DNA of 64,000 nucleotides from Parietaria judaica (GCA_954871525.1 OX940867.1:18701343-18765342), one strand, 5' to 3'. Positions 10,041 to 29,409 are shown, counted from the first letter of the stretch. The notes: a model not told the origin generated them from the sequence alone. Made by a program: numbers and translations.

Positions 10041-10346
10041 CAGTTTGATATTCGTTAGCATACTTATTAATAGGGAGAAAAAAATTTAAAATAATTAAGG
10101 AATGATTAAGATTAATCAGTTATTCCATTTAGCTACATTTAAGGAAAAAAATTATTTTGATTTTATTATTTAATTCGAATTATTAATTAATTTTAAACAT
10201 AATTTAAATGCTAAATACTAATTAAGTAATTAAAAGGGTATATTGGTCCATATTTTAATTAATGGGTTGTTTGGATTTCCATAAATAGAAATGGACATTT
10301 TTTCAAAACATTGAGTCACAAATGGGCATTTGGCTCATTTACCCAT

Positions 10347-11602
10347 ATTTTTATTGTCGAAAAAAACTTATGTCTTCATGTGTTACAAAACAAATAACAT
10401 AACTACTTTCGTTGCAAATAAAAAATCTTTTTTTTTCTTTAATTTAGCCGGTTTATTGAGTTCGAACGAAGTCTTTTTCCCAAAAAAAAAATAAAAACTT
10501 AAGAAGTATGTCAGTTCCAATTTAAATAAGTTTGGTAATTAATACCGCAAACATCTAAATATTTTTGAACGACAATAAAAACAATAATTGAAGTCGGTGG
10601 ATTCATAAGATATTACTAGTATAGTATTTAGTTAATGATATTAAATGAGACTGAATATGCAGCAAACATTATTTTATTTAGTGTCTCTAAATTAAATAAA
10701 ATAATGTTTGTTGCATATGCATAAACTTGTATTATAATCCATAAACTCAAATGTAAATTCATAATCATAGTATCACTTTCATAAAAATGCGTTCTCATTT
10801 AAATAATCATAGAAGAAAATCACTACACTATTTGTAAAAAAAAAGTTGATTACAAAAACAGTCAAAATATTCATTGGGTATGCAATTTGAAGATATTATC
10901 TATCATCGGCCCGTTCATGTTTGTAACTTTGTTGCATTCCGCTCGTCACATTCTATACTTGTTGTCGTTGTCTTGTCATGTTTCACGTCTTTTGACATGT
11001 GTAGATAAACTTCGCCGTCGATTCTGCTGCTAGCCCCCTTTGTGTAGAATCGGACCTCGTCATCTCTCTCAACCAATTGCATAAGTTGATTAATATATTT
11101 TTATGGTACAAATTGGATATTTAGAAGAAGAAAAAAATGCATTGTTTTTGTATAATAGAATTATAGAAAATTCTAAAAACTTCAATGGTGGGCAATTTTG
11201 AGTTAAAAATTAGAATGACAATATTGTATGTATGTATGTATGTAAAACTAAAATACACCTTGCTTAGGTATTCGGAAAATTTTATGAAAATTGAAGGTAT
11301 GGCTGGCTATATGCGAAAATTGAAAAGAGTTTATAAAAACAAAATATTATTTTTGCGATAATTGTATTTTGGGAAAACGACAAACGAGTGAAGCGCCAGT
11401 CAGCCAATTAGAAGGCAAACCTCAGCTTGAATGGCTGAATTAGTTGGCTTCTTTTAATGCATTCGTTGTCCAACGAGCCAAGGTTGGTGAAGTCATTTAA
11501 TGCATGTAAAGATCATGGAAAAGCAGCTCCAATATTAATATATACATGTATATATATCAACATTATGATTAATTACTATCAGTTTCAGTTTCAGTTTGAG
11601 CC
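10347..11602 (+). promoter_or_regulatory. Upstream region of the ALDH gene
   Basis: No coding sequence. It contains an inverted repeat (10653-10720), a GTAT microsatellite (about 11224-11244) and a TATA-rich stretch (about 11535-11560, ATATATACATGTATATATAT) 40-70 bp before the ATG that may hold the core promoter. Confidence 0.45.
10653..10720. repeat. Hairpin: 28-bp arms, 12-nt loop
   Basis: Arms 10653-10680 and 10693-10720 pair at 26 of 28 positions (core CAAACATTATTTTATTTA). This may be a MITE remnant or a small foldback. An RNA of this hairpin would be miRNA-precursor-like, but nothing else supports that. Confidence 0.75.
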
Positions 11603-19138
<7,536 letters not shown>

Positions 19139-19537
19139 CTTTTATTTCCATTTTCCAGTGTTTGAAATACAATGGTGGGTATTTCATATTTGGACTAGTC
19201 AAACATTATAATATATTGCAAAGATATATAAATTTGATAATGAGTAAGATCGTTATTGCATCAACAACTTAATTTTATACATATTGTGGAGTTTTATTTT
19301 AATGCTTCAAAGCATGATTTTTTTTTTTTTTTTGGGCATAAGCTTTTTTGTAACAAAATGTTAAGTTCATTTTATCAATTTGAATACGTTATTTTGATTT
19401 ATTTTTTTTTTTTTAGCCAAAGTTTATTATAAATACATATATCTTAATTTCAAGACATTCTCTTTCACACGATTTTTTGGTTATTTTTTTCATAGTTAGA
19501 AATGTCCAACAAAGAGAGAAAAAAAAAATCATACAAA
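19139..19537 (+). other. ALDH 3' flank
   Basis: AT-rich sequence with poly-T runs (19319-19334, 19403-19414). Presumed 3' UTR and downstream flank. The last five bases (ACAAA, 19533-19537) are the left TSD of the Gypsy element. Confidence 0.5.
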
Positions 19538-20212
19538 TGTTGATGCGAATAATCACGATCAACTGTCACAAAGTGATAGCACCTCGGTACAATGTAGAAG
19601 ATGGTGGATCTCAATGATTCGTAGTGAATCCACTTCGGTGAGAATGGCGAAGATAATGAGCAGCAAGTAAATTGAAGAGTAAATATGAAAAAGAGTATTA
19701 TTGCTTAATAATGAAATGAGTACAAAGTGTAATTGTGTAGAAAATTGTGTAGAAGAGTTTGTGTCCCCCTTGCTATTACATCGTAAGCCTATTTATACTC
19801 TAGAATACAACGTATATTTCCCTGAATACATGCAACGGCTATATGACCGGGCTCCTCTCTTTATGCTCTGCTCTGGATGACACGTGTAAAGCTGATCTCG
19901 TGGTACTTGGTCTTCATCGACGTGGCAGCAGCTTGAGTTGGTCAGCAAGGGAGGAATCCGCCTGGTCTTATGGGCTGTTTGGTTTTCGTGGACTGATCCA
20001 TGGAACTTGGGAAGCTTGGTCTTGAATGGACTTTTCTTGGTGAAGTAGGCTCATTACGTTGTAGAGGTCCATGTGGTGCATCTAAGGAGTACGTTCTTTA
20101 CTGTCGTTTGATCAGTGGTGTCGTATCGGGATGTTGGCTGAGCTTAATGTCGTATACCATCCTGAGGTCGCATGACTGTCGTTTTTTTAGGGGACGAAGT
20201 CCCACATCAACA
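19538..20212 (-). repeat. 3' LTR of the Gypsy element (675 bp)
   Basis: The plus strand reads TGTTGATGCGAATAATCACG to GTCCCACATCAACA. It matches 40797-41471 along its length, with scattered substitutions. Confidence 0.95.
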
Positions 20213-20226
20213 GTGAGCCCCCAGTG
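20213..20226 (-). other. Polypurine tract of the Gypsy element
   Basis: The minus strand reads CACTGGGGGCTCAC directly before the 3' LTR. It is purine-rich and in the expected position. Confidence 0.6.
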
Positions 20227-20785
20227 CACAAAGTGAATATCACTTAGTGGACTTCAGCGTGTTGATGATCGAAATCTATTTTCCCGAATTATCTCAATTC
20301 TTTCCAATAAGGTTTATAATTATTTCAGAATTTCGAATCAAGAAAATGAGGAATGGCAGGCAAAATTTTTAAATTTCGCAGTTTGGAAATAATCCCACTA
20401 AGATGTAACTGAATCAGTTGGATTAGGGTTTTTCTTCGTGCATGGCTCTGACACGTGTGAGCTGGGCATTGGTCTAGCGTATGCGATTTGGCCTTCGATC
20501 CTCCACGCCGAGCTTTGGACCAATGGGGGCTTCGATTTGACAACGGTCAGAAAAAAAAAAAACTCCTCGGATTCCAGCTGGAGCAGATCTTTCGGACGTG
20601 ATAGGGGTTATTAAACCCCATTAACTCTACGGTTTTTTGTAATCATTTGGAAGCTCTTCGAACATCGTGTGTTGGGAAAAGGAGATCGTGGTGAGGTTTC
20701 TTTATAAATCTTTTCTTTTCTTGCTCTGCTCTCACTTTCTCTCTGCGCTCTATTTCCCATTTCTTGTTTCTTTGATATCGCAAAA

Positions 20786-23017
20786 ATGGCTTCCTCTTCC
20801 AAAGAACCCTGGCTACTAGATCTCTCTCCTCCTTCTGTGCTCACCTACGATTACTTAAGGGTGCTTCGTGCCGTGTTCGAAATCCCTGAATTCATCGAGC
20901 TTGAGGCTCCAGAGAGGAAAGAGCATATGTTCCAGGTGAATGAAGGGTGGACGATCGCATATGAGGATTTCTTGGAGGCCGGGATCGAGTTGCCGTTCTG
21001 GAGGTCGTTGTGAAGTACCTCCGTCACTTGGGTCTGGCTTTGGGCCAACTTGTTCCTAATGTTTTTCGCAACCTGGTTGCTTTGGGTGTCCTGGCCAGGG
21101 AGAATGAGGTGGTTCTCACTTAGGATGATCTAGCTCGCTTCTACCATCCTAAGGGCTCTGGAAAATCGTCCGGGAGGTACTACCTCAATGGTAGGGCCGG
21201 GAAAATTCTCCACGGTACCCCGGACGCGAGAGGTTGATGGACAGAGAGGTATTTCTGGTTTCGGGATGCTCTAATGGGTGGCAAGATCGCCGGATTGGAG
21301 CTTCAGTGGTGGTGCGCTTCAGGCCCTTATTCCGAACTGTTCTCGCCGATTTCGAGGTGTGCCTATTTCTTACTGACCTCGTTTTTCTTTTTTGTTCATT
21401 TGCTAGGTAGGTCAGCTGCTCCCGAGGCGGATTCGAGGTTTCGCACCATTAAGAAGAAGCTCGTCCTTAAGGCTGGGCTCAACTAGGCGGACATCCTGGT
21501 TTCTAGGATCAAGAGCTCGGGCTATTGGAGATTCCGAAATGCGAGAGGGCAAGCGATTCCTGTTGTTTCTGAACGAGGTGTGGGGATTATTACGAGGTGG
21601 TTTCACCTCGTTATCCTTTTTGTAGATTTTTCTCGTGATAGCCTCGTGTCGCGCAGGTCCCGAGGAGTCTATGAAGTCATCGAGTGATCCGAGCGATACT
21701 CCGAAGGCTCGAGGTGACGTTTCTGCCCCTACCGTGGAGGTTCCTTCTTCCTCTAGTGATGAGACTCTCGAGGATGCCTCGCTTGAGACTCTCGTGGCTA
21801 AGGCCCAAGAGGCGCAGTCTGCTCGCCATGTTAGGGTTGAGGGCGAGGTGGCGCATGCTGCCATGCCACGTGCTGAGGCTGCGGATGAGGAGAAGGTCTT
21901 GCCATCTAGGGCGCTGGAGGCTTCTGCGTCGCGTGCTGAGAAGCGTGGGCGCTCCACCGACCGTGCCGAGGTGCCCTCCGTGCCCTTGAAGAAGAGCATG
22001 GTGATGCATGAGCGTTCCGCACCCCGTACCAGGTCGAACCCGCAAGGGTACCCTGTGGCGCACAGGCGCTCTGATGAGAAGAGGAAGGCGCCGGTGGTGG
22101 CTGAAGGAAGCAGTATTCGCTCTGTTTCTGACGAGGAGGGGGTTCAGCATGTCTTCGTCATATTTTCAGCCGAGAAGTCCCTCGTCGACTCGGCGCGTGC
22201 CTCCTCTAGGTACATTGCTAGCTCGATGCACCTCGGTCGCCATAGACGTGATGGAGCTCGCCCACGGAAAGGACTACGAGCGTATGGCTCAGCCTTGTGT
22301 TTGGGTAAGTGAATTCTGTTGATGTACAAATTCGTCATTATTTAATATGACATAAAGTACTAAGTTGTGAATTAATTAAATTTACAAATAATAAATAAAA
22401 GGCTTTAAAAGAATTAGAGATTTAATTCATAAAAGCCCATTTAAGGAGCCCATTGTCTCAGAAGAATAAAGCCCAACGAGCAGGAAGCTACTCGGCCCAA
22501 ACGCCCAAAAGCAGTCCGTCGATAGTCCAGGAAAAGAAGGGTAGAATTGTCACATATCCTACCCGTCATCCCAATTCAAACCTAAGCGAAGGACCAGGAG
22601 CACGAAGACTACTCTATAACGGGCACAATTCAAACTTAACGAATAGAACGCAGTCGTGGGACACGTGCCACAAGACGAGACATTCAACCCGGTCAGCTCG
22701 GAGAGAAGTTTCCAAGATTCCTGGAAGTCCAACGGGAAGAACTGAAGTCTATAAATACCAAGTTCAACCTCAGATCAACACACGCATCCTTGAGAGAATA
22801 TATCGAGAGTTTTCTATCCGTCATTCTTGCTTACTTGAAGATTCTGTTGTATTCTTTCTATTCTCTCTTATTCTTCCTCTTGCTTTAAACGTGATTTGCT
22901 GTTTGTAGCTATCCGTTCATGCTATTTGTCGCAATAAACATACAGAGGACGTAGTCAACTACCGCCTTGGGACGAACCTCTCTAAAAAATCCCTCGTCTT
23001 ATTTACATTGCTTATAC

Positions 23018-23065
<48 letters not shown>

Positions 23066-24132
23066 AGAGTGAATCGAGAGCTTGCAACGTGAGAGATCGA
23101 ATTCCACCAAGTTGTTCATTTAACCAATATCATACACTCACAAGTCATACTCGACTGTTTGAGGTGGGAAACCACATCAACAAATTCAAACTTTTCAGTT
23201 TGTTCTTTCCCTTAGCTTAGCATGTCTGAATAACTTTTCATGTTTTCAGTTTTTGACATACTTGAACGAAATGGTTTTTGCGTACGAGAAAGACCTAGCG
23301 GGGCATAAGTCCAAGCTGGCTAATGCGGCTGCGTCGGGGTCCGGAAGCCAGCTGAAAGAGCTGGAGGCCAGCCTGAGCGATAAAGAGAAGGAGCTGCTCA
23401 AATGCAGGGGGCAGCTCAAGAAGGCTGAAGCGGATCTCTTCGGGGCGAACATGACCATCGAACATCTAAGGCAGACGGAGGTGAAGGTGCGGACCCAATT
23501 GCACGAGGAGCGCCAGTGCGCGGGGGCCCTTACCGAGGAGGTGTCTGGCCTCCGGGCTGATATCTCCCAGGTGGAGATCTTGAAGGATAACCTCGAAAGG
23601 TTCGGGCTCATCTTGTGGCTACTTCGGCCTAGCTCCAGAAGGCAAAGAACGAGGTGATCACTATATCTCGCCTTACCGTGAAGAAGGCCTATGAGAAGCT
23701 CTACAAGCGGATTGAGCGTCGAGATGAGACGATCGCTAAGTTGTAGGCTTAGCTAAAGAAGCAAGCCTCCTCCGACATCTCCCGAGGTAAGTGTTCAAAC
23801 TATCTCGGATGCTTTTGTAAGACTGTCGTGGTTGGCGGAATTGCTATAGCTCTGAGCGTGCTGGGTTTCATCTCCCAGGTAGTCATGCACTTGGTGCCTC
23901 CTCAGCTCATGCTGCCCCTGCCGAAGACACCATCTCGGTTGCCCCTCCGAGATCAATCCAGGATGATCATGGACATTTTGGAGAGGTGTATGATTGGGGG
24001 TTGTGTCTTTGTCGGGCTGCTTACGTACCCACGTTTACTAGGATCAAGCCACTACGTAGTTCCGGGGGGTACCTTGCTTTAGGAGTAATACCTTTTGAGG
24101 TGTTGGGTGTTCCAACTTTGAAGAACTTTTAG
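20786..24132 (+). pseudogene. Antisense coiled-coil gene of the Gypsy element
   Basis: It runs opposite to gag-pol between integrase and the 3' LTR. It begins MASSSKEPWLLDLSP (20786), continues with blocks resembling the 'putative gypsy type transposon' domain (RHLGLALGQLVPNVFRNLVA; a WTERYFWFRDA block), a Ser/Glu/Ala-rich linker (21635-22304), a coiled coil (23250-23640) and an uninterrupted last exon 23879-24132. Introns recognised: 22305-23249 (GTAAGT...TTTCAG, containing a solo LTR) and about 23786-23878 (GTAAGT...CCCAG). In-frame stops or shifts near 21011, 21121, 21236, 21484, 23640 and 23745 inactivate it. It has the same architecture as the gene at 1-3782. Function is unknown. Confidence 0.7.
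22317..23182 (+). mobile_element. Solo LTR (866 bp) in the antisense gene's intron
   Basis: It runs from TGTTGATGTACAAATTCG to GGGAAACCACATCAACA, flanked by perfect 5-bp TSDs AATTC (22312-22316, 23183-23187). A TATA box (CTATAAATACC, near 22750) gives the plus orientation. There is a TA microsatellite at about 23020-23062. No internal sequence remains, so LTR-LTR recombination is inferred. It is a different family from the other LTRs here. Confidence 0.92.
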
Positions 24133-24198
24133 TCCTTCAAAATTCATTAGTCTGTACACGCCGGGTTTTATTATCTCGGACACTATGTATGGTCCTTC

Positions 24199-24676
24199 CT
24201 AATTTATTCCCAGCTTTCCGGCATTCAGTTCCGCTGTATGTTGGAATACTTTGCGTAGTACTAGGTCTCCTACCTTGAAGGATCGTGGTTGGACTTTTGC
24301 ATTGTAGTATCTTGCGATTACCCTTTGGTCATTTTTTATTCTACGAAGTGCTCGGTCTCTTCGTTCCTCGATGTAATCGAGCTCGTTGAGTAGCATTTCG
24401 TTGTTTTCTTCCAGTTTTTTTGGGCAATATTCTTGTGGTAGAATTAGTGATTCGGCTTCTGCCGGGACCATTGCTTTTGTTCCGTGGACTAGCGCGAAAG
24501 GTGTTTCGCCCGTTGCTCTTCGAGGTGTGGTGCGGTATGCCCATAGTACTCTGAGGAGCTCTTCTGGCCACCTTCCTTTCTTGGCGTCCAGTCTTTTCTT
24601 GATCCCGTCGATAATGGTTCTATTCGCCACTTTAGAATGTCCGTTACTCTGTGGGTATCTCGGTGACGAGGTGTTT
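24199..24676 (-). pseudogene. Gypsy integrase, C-terminal part
   Basis: It encodes SSPRYPQSNGHSKVANRTI, GRWPEELLRVLWAYRTTPR, TGETPFALVHGTKAMVP and a C-terminal VGDLVLRKV motif. The integrase core is separated from its N-terminal part (35600-36050) by the Copia insertion. In the SNG-x-x-E motif the catalytic glutamate position reads Lys (codon at 24631-24633), so the DDE triad is lost by substitution as well as by insertion. Confidence 0.88.
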
Positions 24677-24680
24677 AAGG

Positions 24681-27416
24681 TGTTGGACATATGTGTCCTT
24701 AAACAAGATATTTTATCCATTTCTAAAAGATTATGACAAGTCGTTGAATAAAGATGATACTTATTATAATAATCTTATTATAGTTTCTGGTAGAGTAAAA
24801 TAGAATGTTTGATCCTTAGTTCATATAGGATGCAATTATGAATTATTATCACAACAGAGTCAATGTGAAGAAGAATTAATAATCATAATAAATGAACTTA
24901 AAATGTCCGTGACCTGATTAACTGGGTGGGAGCCCATTAATCGTACAAGGTCATTAATGTGACTAAGTGACAATCCTATTCTGGATTTTGTGTGTGTCAC
25001 ACTCACTAGAAGTGCATTAAGTATGAAGTGTCTTCATATTGGACTGGACCTGACTTAAACTCCGGAAGTTATCATATAAGACCGTCACTGATAACTTGGA
25101 GTTGAGTCACTAGTAGATGATCAAATGGATATTCGATCTAAGTCCTGAGTGATCTTGAGTCTGAGCTGCTGGCTTGATTGTTCTTTGATTTAACCGTTAA
25201 AGAACACAATATATTACCGTTGTTCCCAACACTATTATTTTGGGAACATGATAGTCAGCAGTAAGGGTAGCTTGGTCATAGACATGGGCATCACACAACT
25301 CTCTTCAGAGTCATGATGATTCCCTTGATTGTCGGTGGTGAGAAGTGAGAGGTACCCGTGCGCAACTTATGAATCGAAACCATAAGTGGGTTACTCATAA
25401 TATTACTGACTGAGTCAAGGATGAAAATGCAATGAGGGGCATAACGATAGAAACCGCCTGCTCGTGTGTGGATCATCAAGTGAAAGATCAATAACCCGAA
25501 TTTGATTGTATCAATGGACACCCTGCTGTTAGAAAGGGTATAATATATACCGTATCACTAAAGAGTGCAGCCTCGGGTCTATAGTGGAATCACTTCGAGG
25601 TTTGACGAACAACTAGCAGTTCGTTGGAGCTTAAGTGATACGGGTCCATGGTCCCCAGGTTAGCTCCGTAACGGATGATACGTACGTGATTAAAATACAT
25701 TCTGGATAATTTTTAATCATTTGGCTTGACTTATAAAACTGAAAGGTCAGTGGCAGACGTCAGATAGTTTTATCGTTAGCGTGGCAAAAGTACCATATTT
25801 TGGTACACTAAATTAACTGATAAAATAAAGTTAGAATTTATATTTTCTATCAGCACTATGTTGTTGGAAATTAAATTCTAAGTAACTTTTCTTTTTGAAC
25901 CAAGTCATTTCGACTTACGGTTAGTGATTTATGGATTTTCTAAGTTTGTGATCGGTTCGATAAACTTTGAAATTAAATCATATGTCACGAATTTAAATGA
26001 TGGTGTGGCACCATGACATTTTAATGTGTGATATTGAGATCAGGAAATATTAATATAATTTAATTATTTGGATTTAATTATTAATATCTTATGAATAATT
26101 AATAGATTTATATTAATAAATAAAAATATATATTTATATATATTTAAATGTGTAAATTCGAATTAGGGTTTCATGATATGAAACCCTAGCTAATTCGAAT
26201 GGTATTATTTGGTCTTTTCATATTTGCGGCATAAGTACCAAAATTTTTGGTATTTTAGCAAATCCCTAAAATCAATTTAATCAATTGGATCGGTTATGAT
26301 TTAATATCAACCGTTGGATTAGGATATTGATAAATTCGAAATTAATAACTTGGTGACCAAGTTTCATTTTTCGAATTTGGTTAATTAATTATATCCGTTA
26401 GATCGGTCTAAGATTTAATCTTTACCGTAGGATTGAAAATTAATTAATTATATATATATTTATATTATTTTCGAATTATGGTTTATGGATAAATTCGAAA
26501 TTGTTTTTATTAAATCTTTTAATATTTGATTTTATCCTAAACTAATTTGATCCATTAGATCGGTTTAAAGATTTATCTCAACCGTTGGATCTAGATAATA
26601 ATAATTCGAATTTTAATATATATATATATATAGATAATTCGAATTTATAAAGATAAGAAGATAAGATTGGATTTTTTATTTTATCCAAATCTTTCTTATT
26701 TAATTAAATCCCTAATTAATTATATCCATTGGATTTAGAAAAGATTAAATCTGGACCATTGGATTGAGATAATTAATTATATTTAATATATGAAATTCGA
26801 AAATTAGGGAGGGAATTTCTCCAATTCGGTTACGGTTTGAGCCTATAAATAGGAGGCTCATTCTACACATTTTACACACCTTTCCCCAGAGAAAAATTCG
26901 ATCTCTCCCTCTCCTTTAGGGTCTGCGAATTTTCTCTCTGATCTCTATTTTCTGGTTCGGCTTAGGAGACTATTTCTCCGGAAGCTTAAAAAGAACCATC
27001 AGTTTAAATTTTGCGACGGAGTCCTGCCGGCGAAGCCCACGCTTCGGTACGAGGATTCCAGGAGAATATCCCGGAAGATCACGGGAGTTTCCCTCAGCAC
27101 CGGCGGAGCCCTGCCCGATTCAGATCGCGCAGCCGGAAGTCGTCAATAGAGGTACGGCCTTATGCATTGGGTTAATAAATGCAACCATTACTGCTTTCTA
27201 TTTATTTCCTATTATGACTAGATTATTAATAATGATTTATGAATATTAAATTACATAATATTTATCAGATCTTGTTAAATGGTTATTATCCGATATCCGG
27301 ACCGTTGGACGGATAACAAGTTATTCCGCTTTAAATTAATTTTTAAATGTTACCCAGACAGTTCGGAGGTACAATTCATGATAATTTTCATGGAATCCGA
27401 GACGTGATTTACAACA
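24681..27416 (+). repeat. 5' LTR of the Copia element (2736 bp)
   Basis: It runs from TGTTGGACATATGTGTCC to GAGACGTGATTTACAACA. It is unusually long for Copia. A TATA-type sequence (GCCTATAAATAGGAGG, near 26852) and a CT-rich leader lie in the last fifth. The internal ORF 25291-25521 (minus) recurs in the other LTR and is not considered a gene. Confidence 0.95.
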
Positions 27417-27417
27417 A

Positions 27418-27430
27418 TTAGTATCAGAGC
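27418..27430 (+). other. Copia primer-binding site (initiator-Met tRNA type)
   Basis: TTAGTATCAGAGC lies two bases inside the LTR. It matches the usual TGGTATCAGAGC with mismatches at the first bases. Confidence 0.75.
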
Positions 27431-27569
27431 CATGGTTCAAGGATAAATAATTACGTAATTTAATTAATAGGTTTTAAAGAACGAATTATTTGATGAATAA
27501 AAATTAATTATTTAAATTGAAATTTTGAATTTCTAGATATTTTAAATATTAATTTAAAATAAGAAAATT

Positions 27570-27950
27570 ACCCGACCCGAATAATCGGACCGGGTGGTTG
27601 GACCGGGCTGCCCTTGGCAGCCCAGCCCAAGAATGGCACGAACAGGGGCTGTTGTTGCAGCCCCAGGGAGTTCGCCAGGGTGAAGCCCACAGGCAAGGCC
27701 CACGAGCAAGGCCCTCGCCAAGGCCACTCGGCCAGGGCAAGGGCACCCGTGTGGGCCTGGCGGGCTGGCCGCAGGCCACGCTGCCTTGCAGCGGAGTGGG
27801 CCTGCAGGCCCATCCTGAAGGGCTCGGGTAATTGCCCTGGCCTACCCGTGGGCTGTCCCTGCCCATTTCACGGGCACGTGGGCCCGGGCTTAAGCCCGGA
27901 GGGCCCAAGTGCATTTTTAATATGGGTCGGATTTTTATTCCGACCCGAAT
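27570..27950. other. GC-rich island in Copia leader
   Basis: About 380 bp of strongly GC-rich sequence in otherwise AT-rich DNA, bordered by ACCCGACCCGAAT on the left and CCGACCCGAATCCC on the right. Open frames exist on both strands (up to ~130 codons), but composition explains them and none resembles a known protein. The origin is unknown. Confidence 0.55.
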
Positions 27951-29277
27951 CCCGTGGATTAATTATTAATGAAATTAATATTTATGAATTAAAATTAATT
28001 ATGATTAATTAATATGAATTTAAATATGGATGTTATTTCCGGATAAATAACATTGTCTTATTTTAATTAATTCATAAAATTAAATATGGATGTCATTTAA
28101 TAATTAAATAACATTGTCTTATTTAATAAATTAAAATATGGATGATAATATTCGAAGAATAATATCATTGTCTTATTTTAATATTTCATAAATAATTATT
28201 AAAGGGCATTAAAATGTTTAATGATAATTCTTAGAGAATAAGTATCATTAACATAAAATTATAAATATTCATCATAGATATAATTTGGTATAACCTATTT
28301 TCATAACCCTCAAACATAGTGTCTAGGTTTAGATCATTATTAATATGTTTATATAGGATAGATATAAATAATAAAGAGTAAATGTAAAAGTGTTAATTAT
28401 TAGTCGGAAAAATTTCAAACGTACAATCTTGCCTAAGGAAGAGGGAATCAAAAGTGGGCCCGGTTCACCATCCACTTCTGGGTGACCGGTTAGGACCCCT
28501 CCCATCTACCTGGAGAGCGTACGGTTTGATCTATCACTACCGACGAAATAATAAACACATTTTTAGGGCTTATTTAAAATTACGCGTCGTAATAAATAAA
28601 GCCAAAATATAAACTTTTAATGTGTCATTAATAGACAGTTTATATAATAAGTTTTTATAACTTAGAAATTAAAAACGTTATTTACTAAAAACAATGGCAA
28701 GTATAGAATAAAACAAAGGTATCCATTATTACTGTCACAAGGTCTGCTAACCACACCGCCTCGAGTCACCCTAGTGTGTCCATTCCCTAAGGAAGGTGTG
28801 CTTGTGGAAGGTTTGACACCGTTATAGTTCCAAAAGAATATGGGGACGGAGGAATCTTGGAAATGGACCGCGAGTCACCCTAGAGTGACCATTCCCTAAG
28901 GACGACGTTTCCAAGAGGATCCCGAGAACCGAAAATAATGGGTTAAGCTTGCACGGAAGTTGGTGCTTCCCGACCGTCTATGGTGATAGTTAATAATCAT
29001 AGAGGACTTTGGTAGTTCTTGTTATGAATATTAATTAAGTTTATGACTAAAACTTAGTTTAACCAAACTACACGGTTGATACCGCGAGTCACCCTAGAGT
29101 GACCATGCCACTAAGGACGGCAACGACGTGTACAGTCGGTTAAATTATCACGAAATAGTTAAAAGGGTTTATTTAACGTTTTCCCAGAACATGTTTGCAT
29201 CATGTAACTATTTCATATAAAAAAAATTCTAAACATTCTACCTATAATAAAGTTTAATAAGTTTCTTTTTCAATGCC
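27951..29277 (+). repeat. Non-coding Copia leader with dispersed GAGTCACCCTAG repeats
   Basis: No gene. A 35-40 bp block with GAGTCACCCTAGAGTGACCA and CTAAGGACG occurs at about 28755, 28870 and 29085. Its GTCACCCTAGAGTGAC core is palindromic, so each could form a small hairpin. Earlier, ATATGGATGNTATTT...AACATTGTCTTAT recurs at about 28025, 28085 and 28137. Confidence 0.65.
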
Positions 29278-29409
29278 AGTTAATATGTCTAAAGCTATTA
29301 ATGTCACGGATGATGAAAAAGATTCGGTCAACTCTGGTCCTCCATCTGAGTTTGAGCTACCGACATTTGAAGAAGGCAATCCTTCAAAGATTCGGTACTC
29401 AAAGCCTCG

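Larger units (their letters stand above)
8764..10346. mobile_element. Pack-MULE A with captured host gene fragments
   Basis: The ends are GAAAAACCCATGAAATGCCC (left) and, inverted, ATGGGTAAATGAGCCAAATG (right). They share an AAATGCCCA core and match, in opposite orientation, the ends of the element at 46678-48133, which defines the family. The left and right flanking 9-mers are ATTTTTTAA and ATTTTTATT, an imperfect candidate TSD. Inside are a CT microsatellite, GC-rich pieces of two unrelated host genes, and a 115-bp tandem repeat. No transposase is present, so it is non-autonomous. Confidence 0.75.

Noticed and set aside
21412..21999. Minus-strand 195-codon ORF in the Gypsy
   Set aside because: It is opposite the better supported plus-strand antisense gene, and its composition mirrors that gene's Ser/Glu/Ala-rich linker.
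25291..25521. Minus-strand ORF present in both Copia LTRs (also 32690-32920) as a conserved gene
   Set aside because: It lies wholly inside the LTRs, is short, has no domain, and its conservation is explained by LTR identity.
24681..27416. Near-identical 2.7-kb blocks (24681 and 32080) as a segmental duplication
   Set aside because: TG...CA ends, PBS after the first, PPT before the second, and a common 5-bp TSD outside both identify them as LTRs of one element.
27549..28012. Overlapping ORFs in the GC-rich Copia island as a gene
   Set aside because: Frames are open on both strands because of GC bias; no motif, and they differ in every frame.
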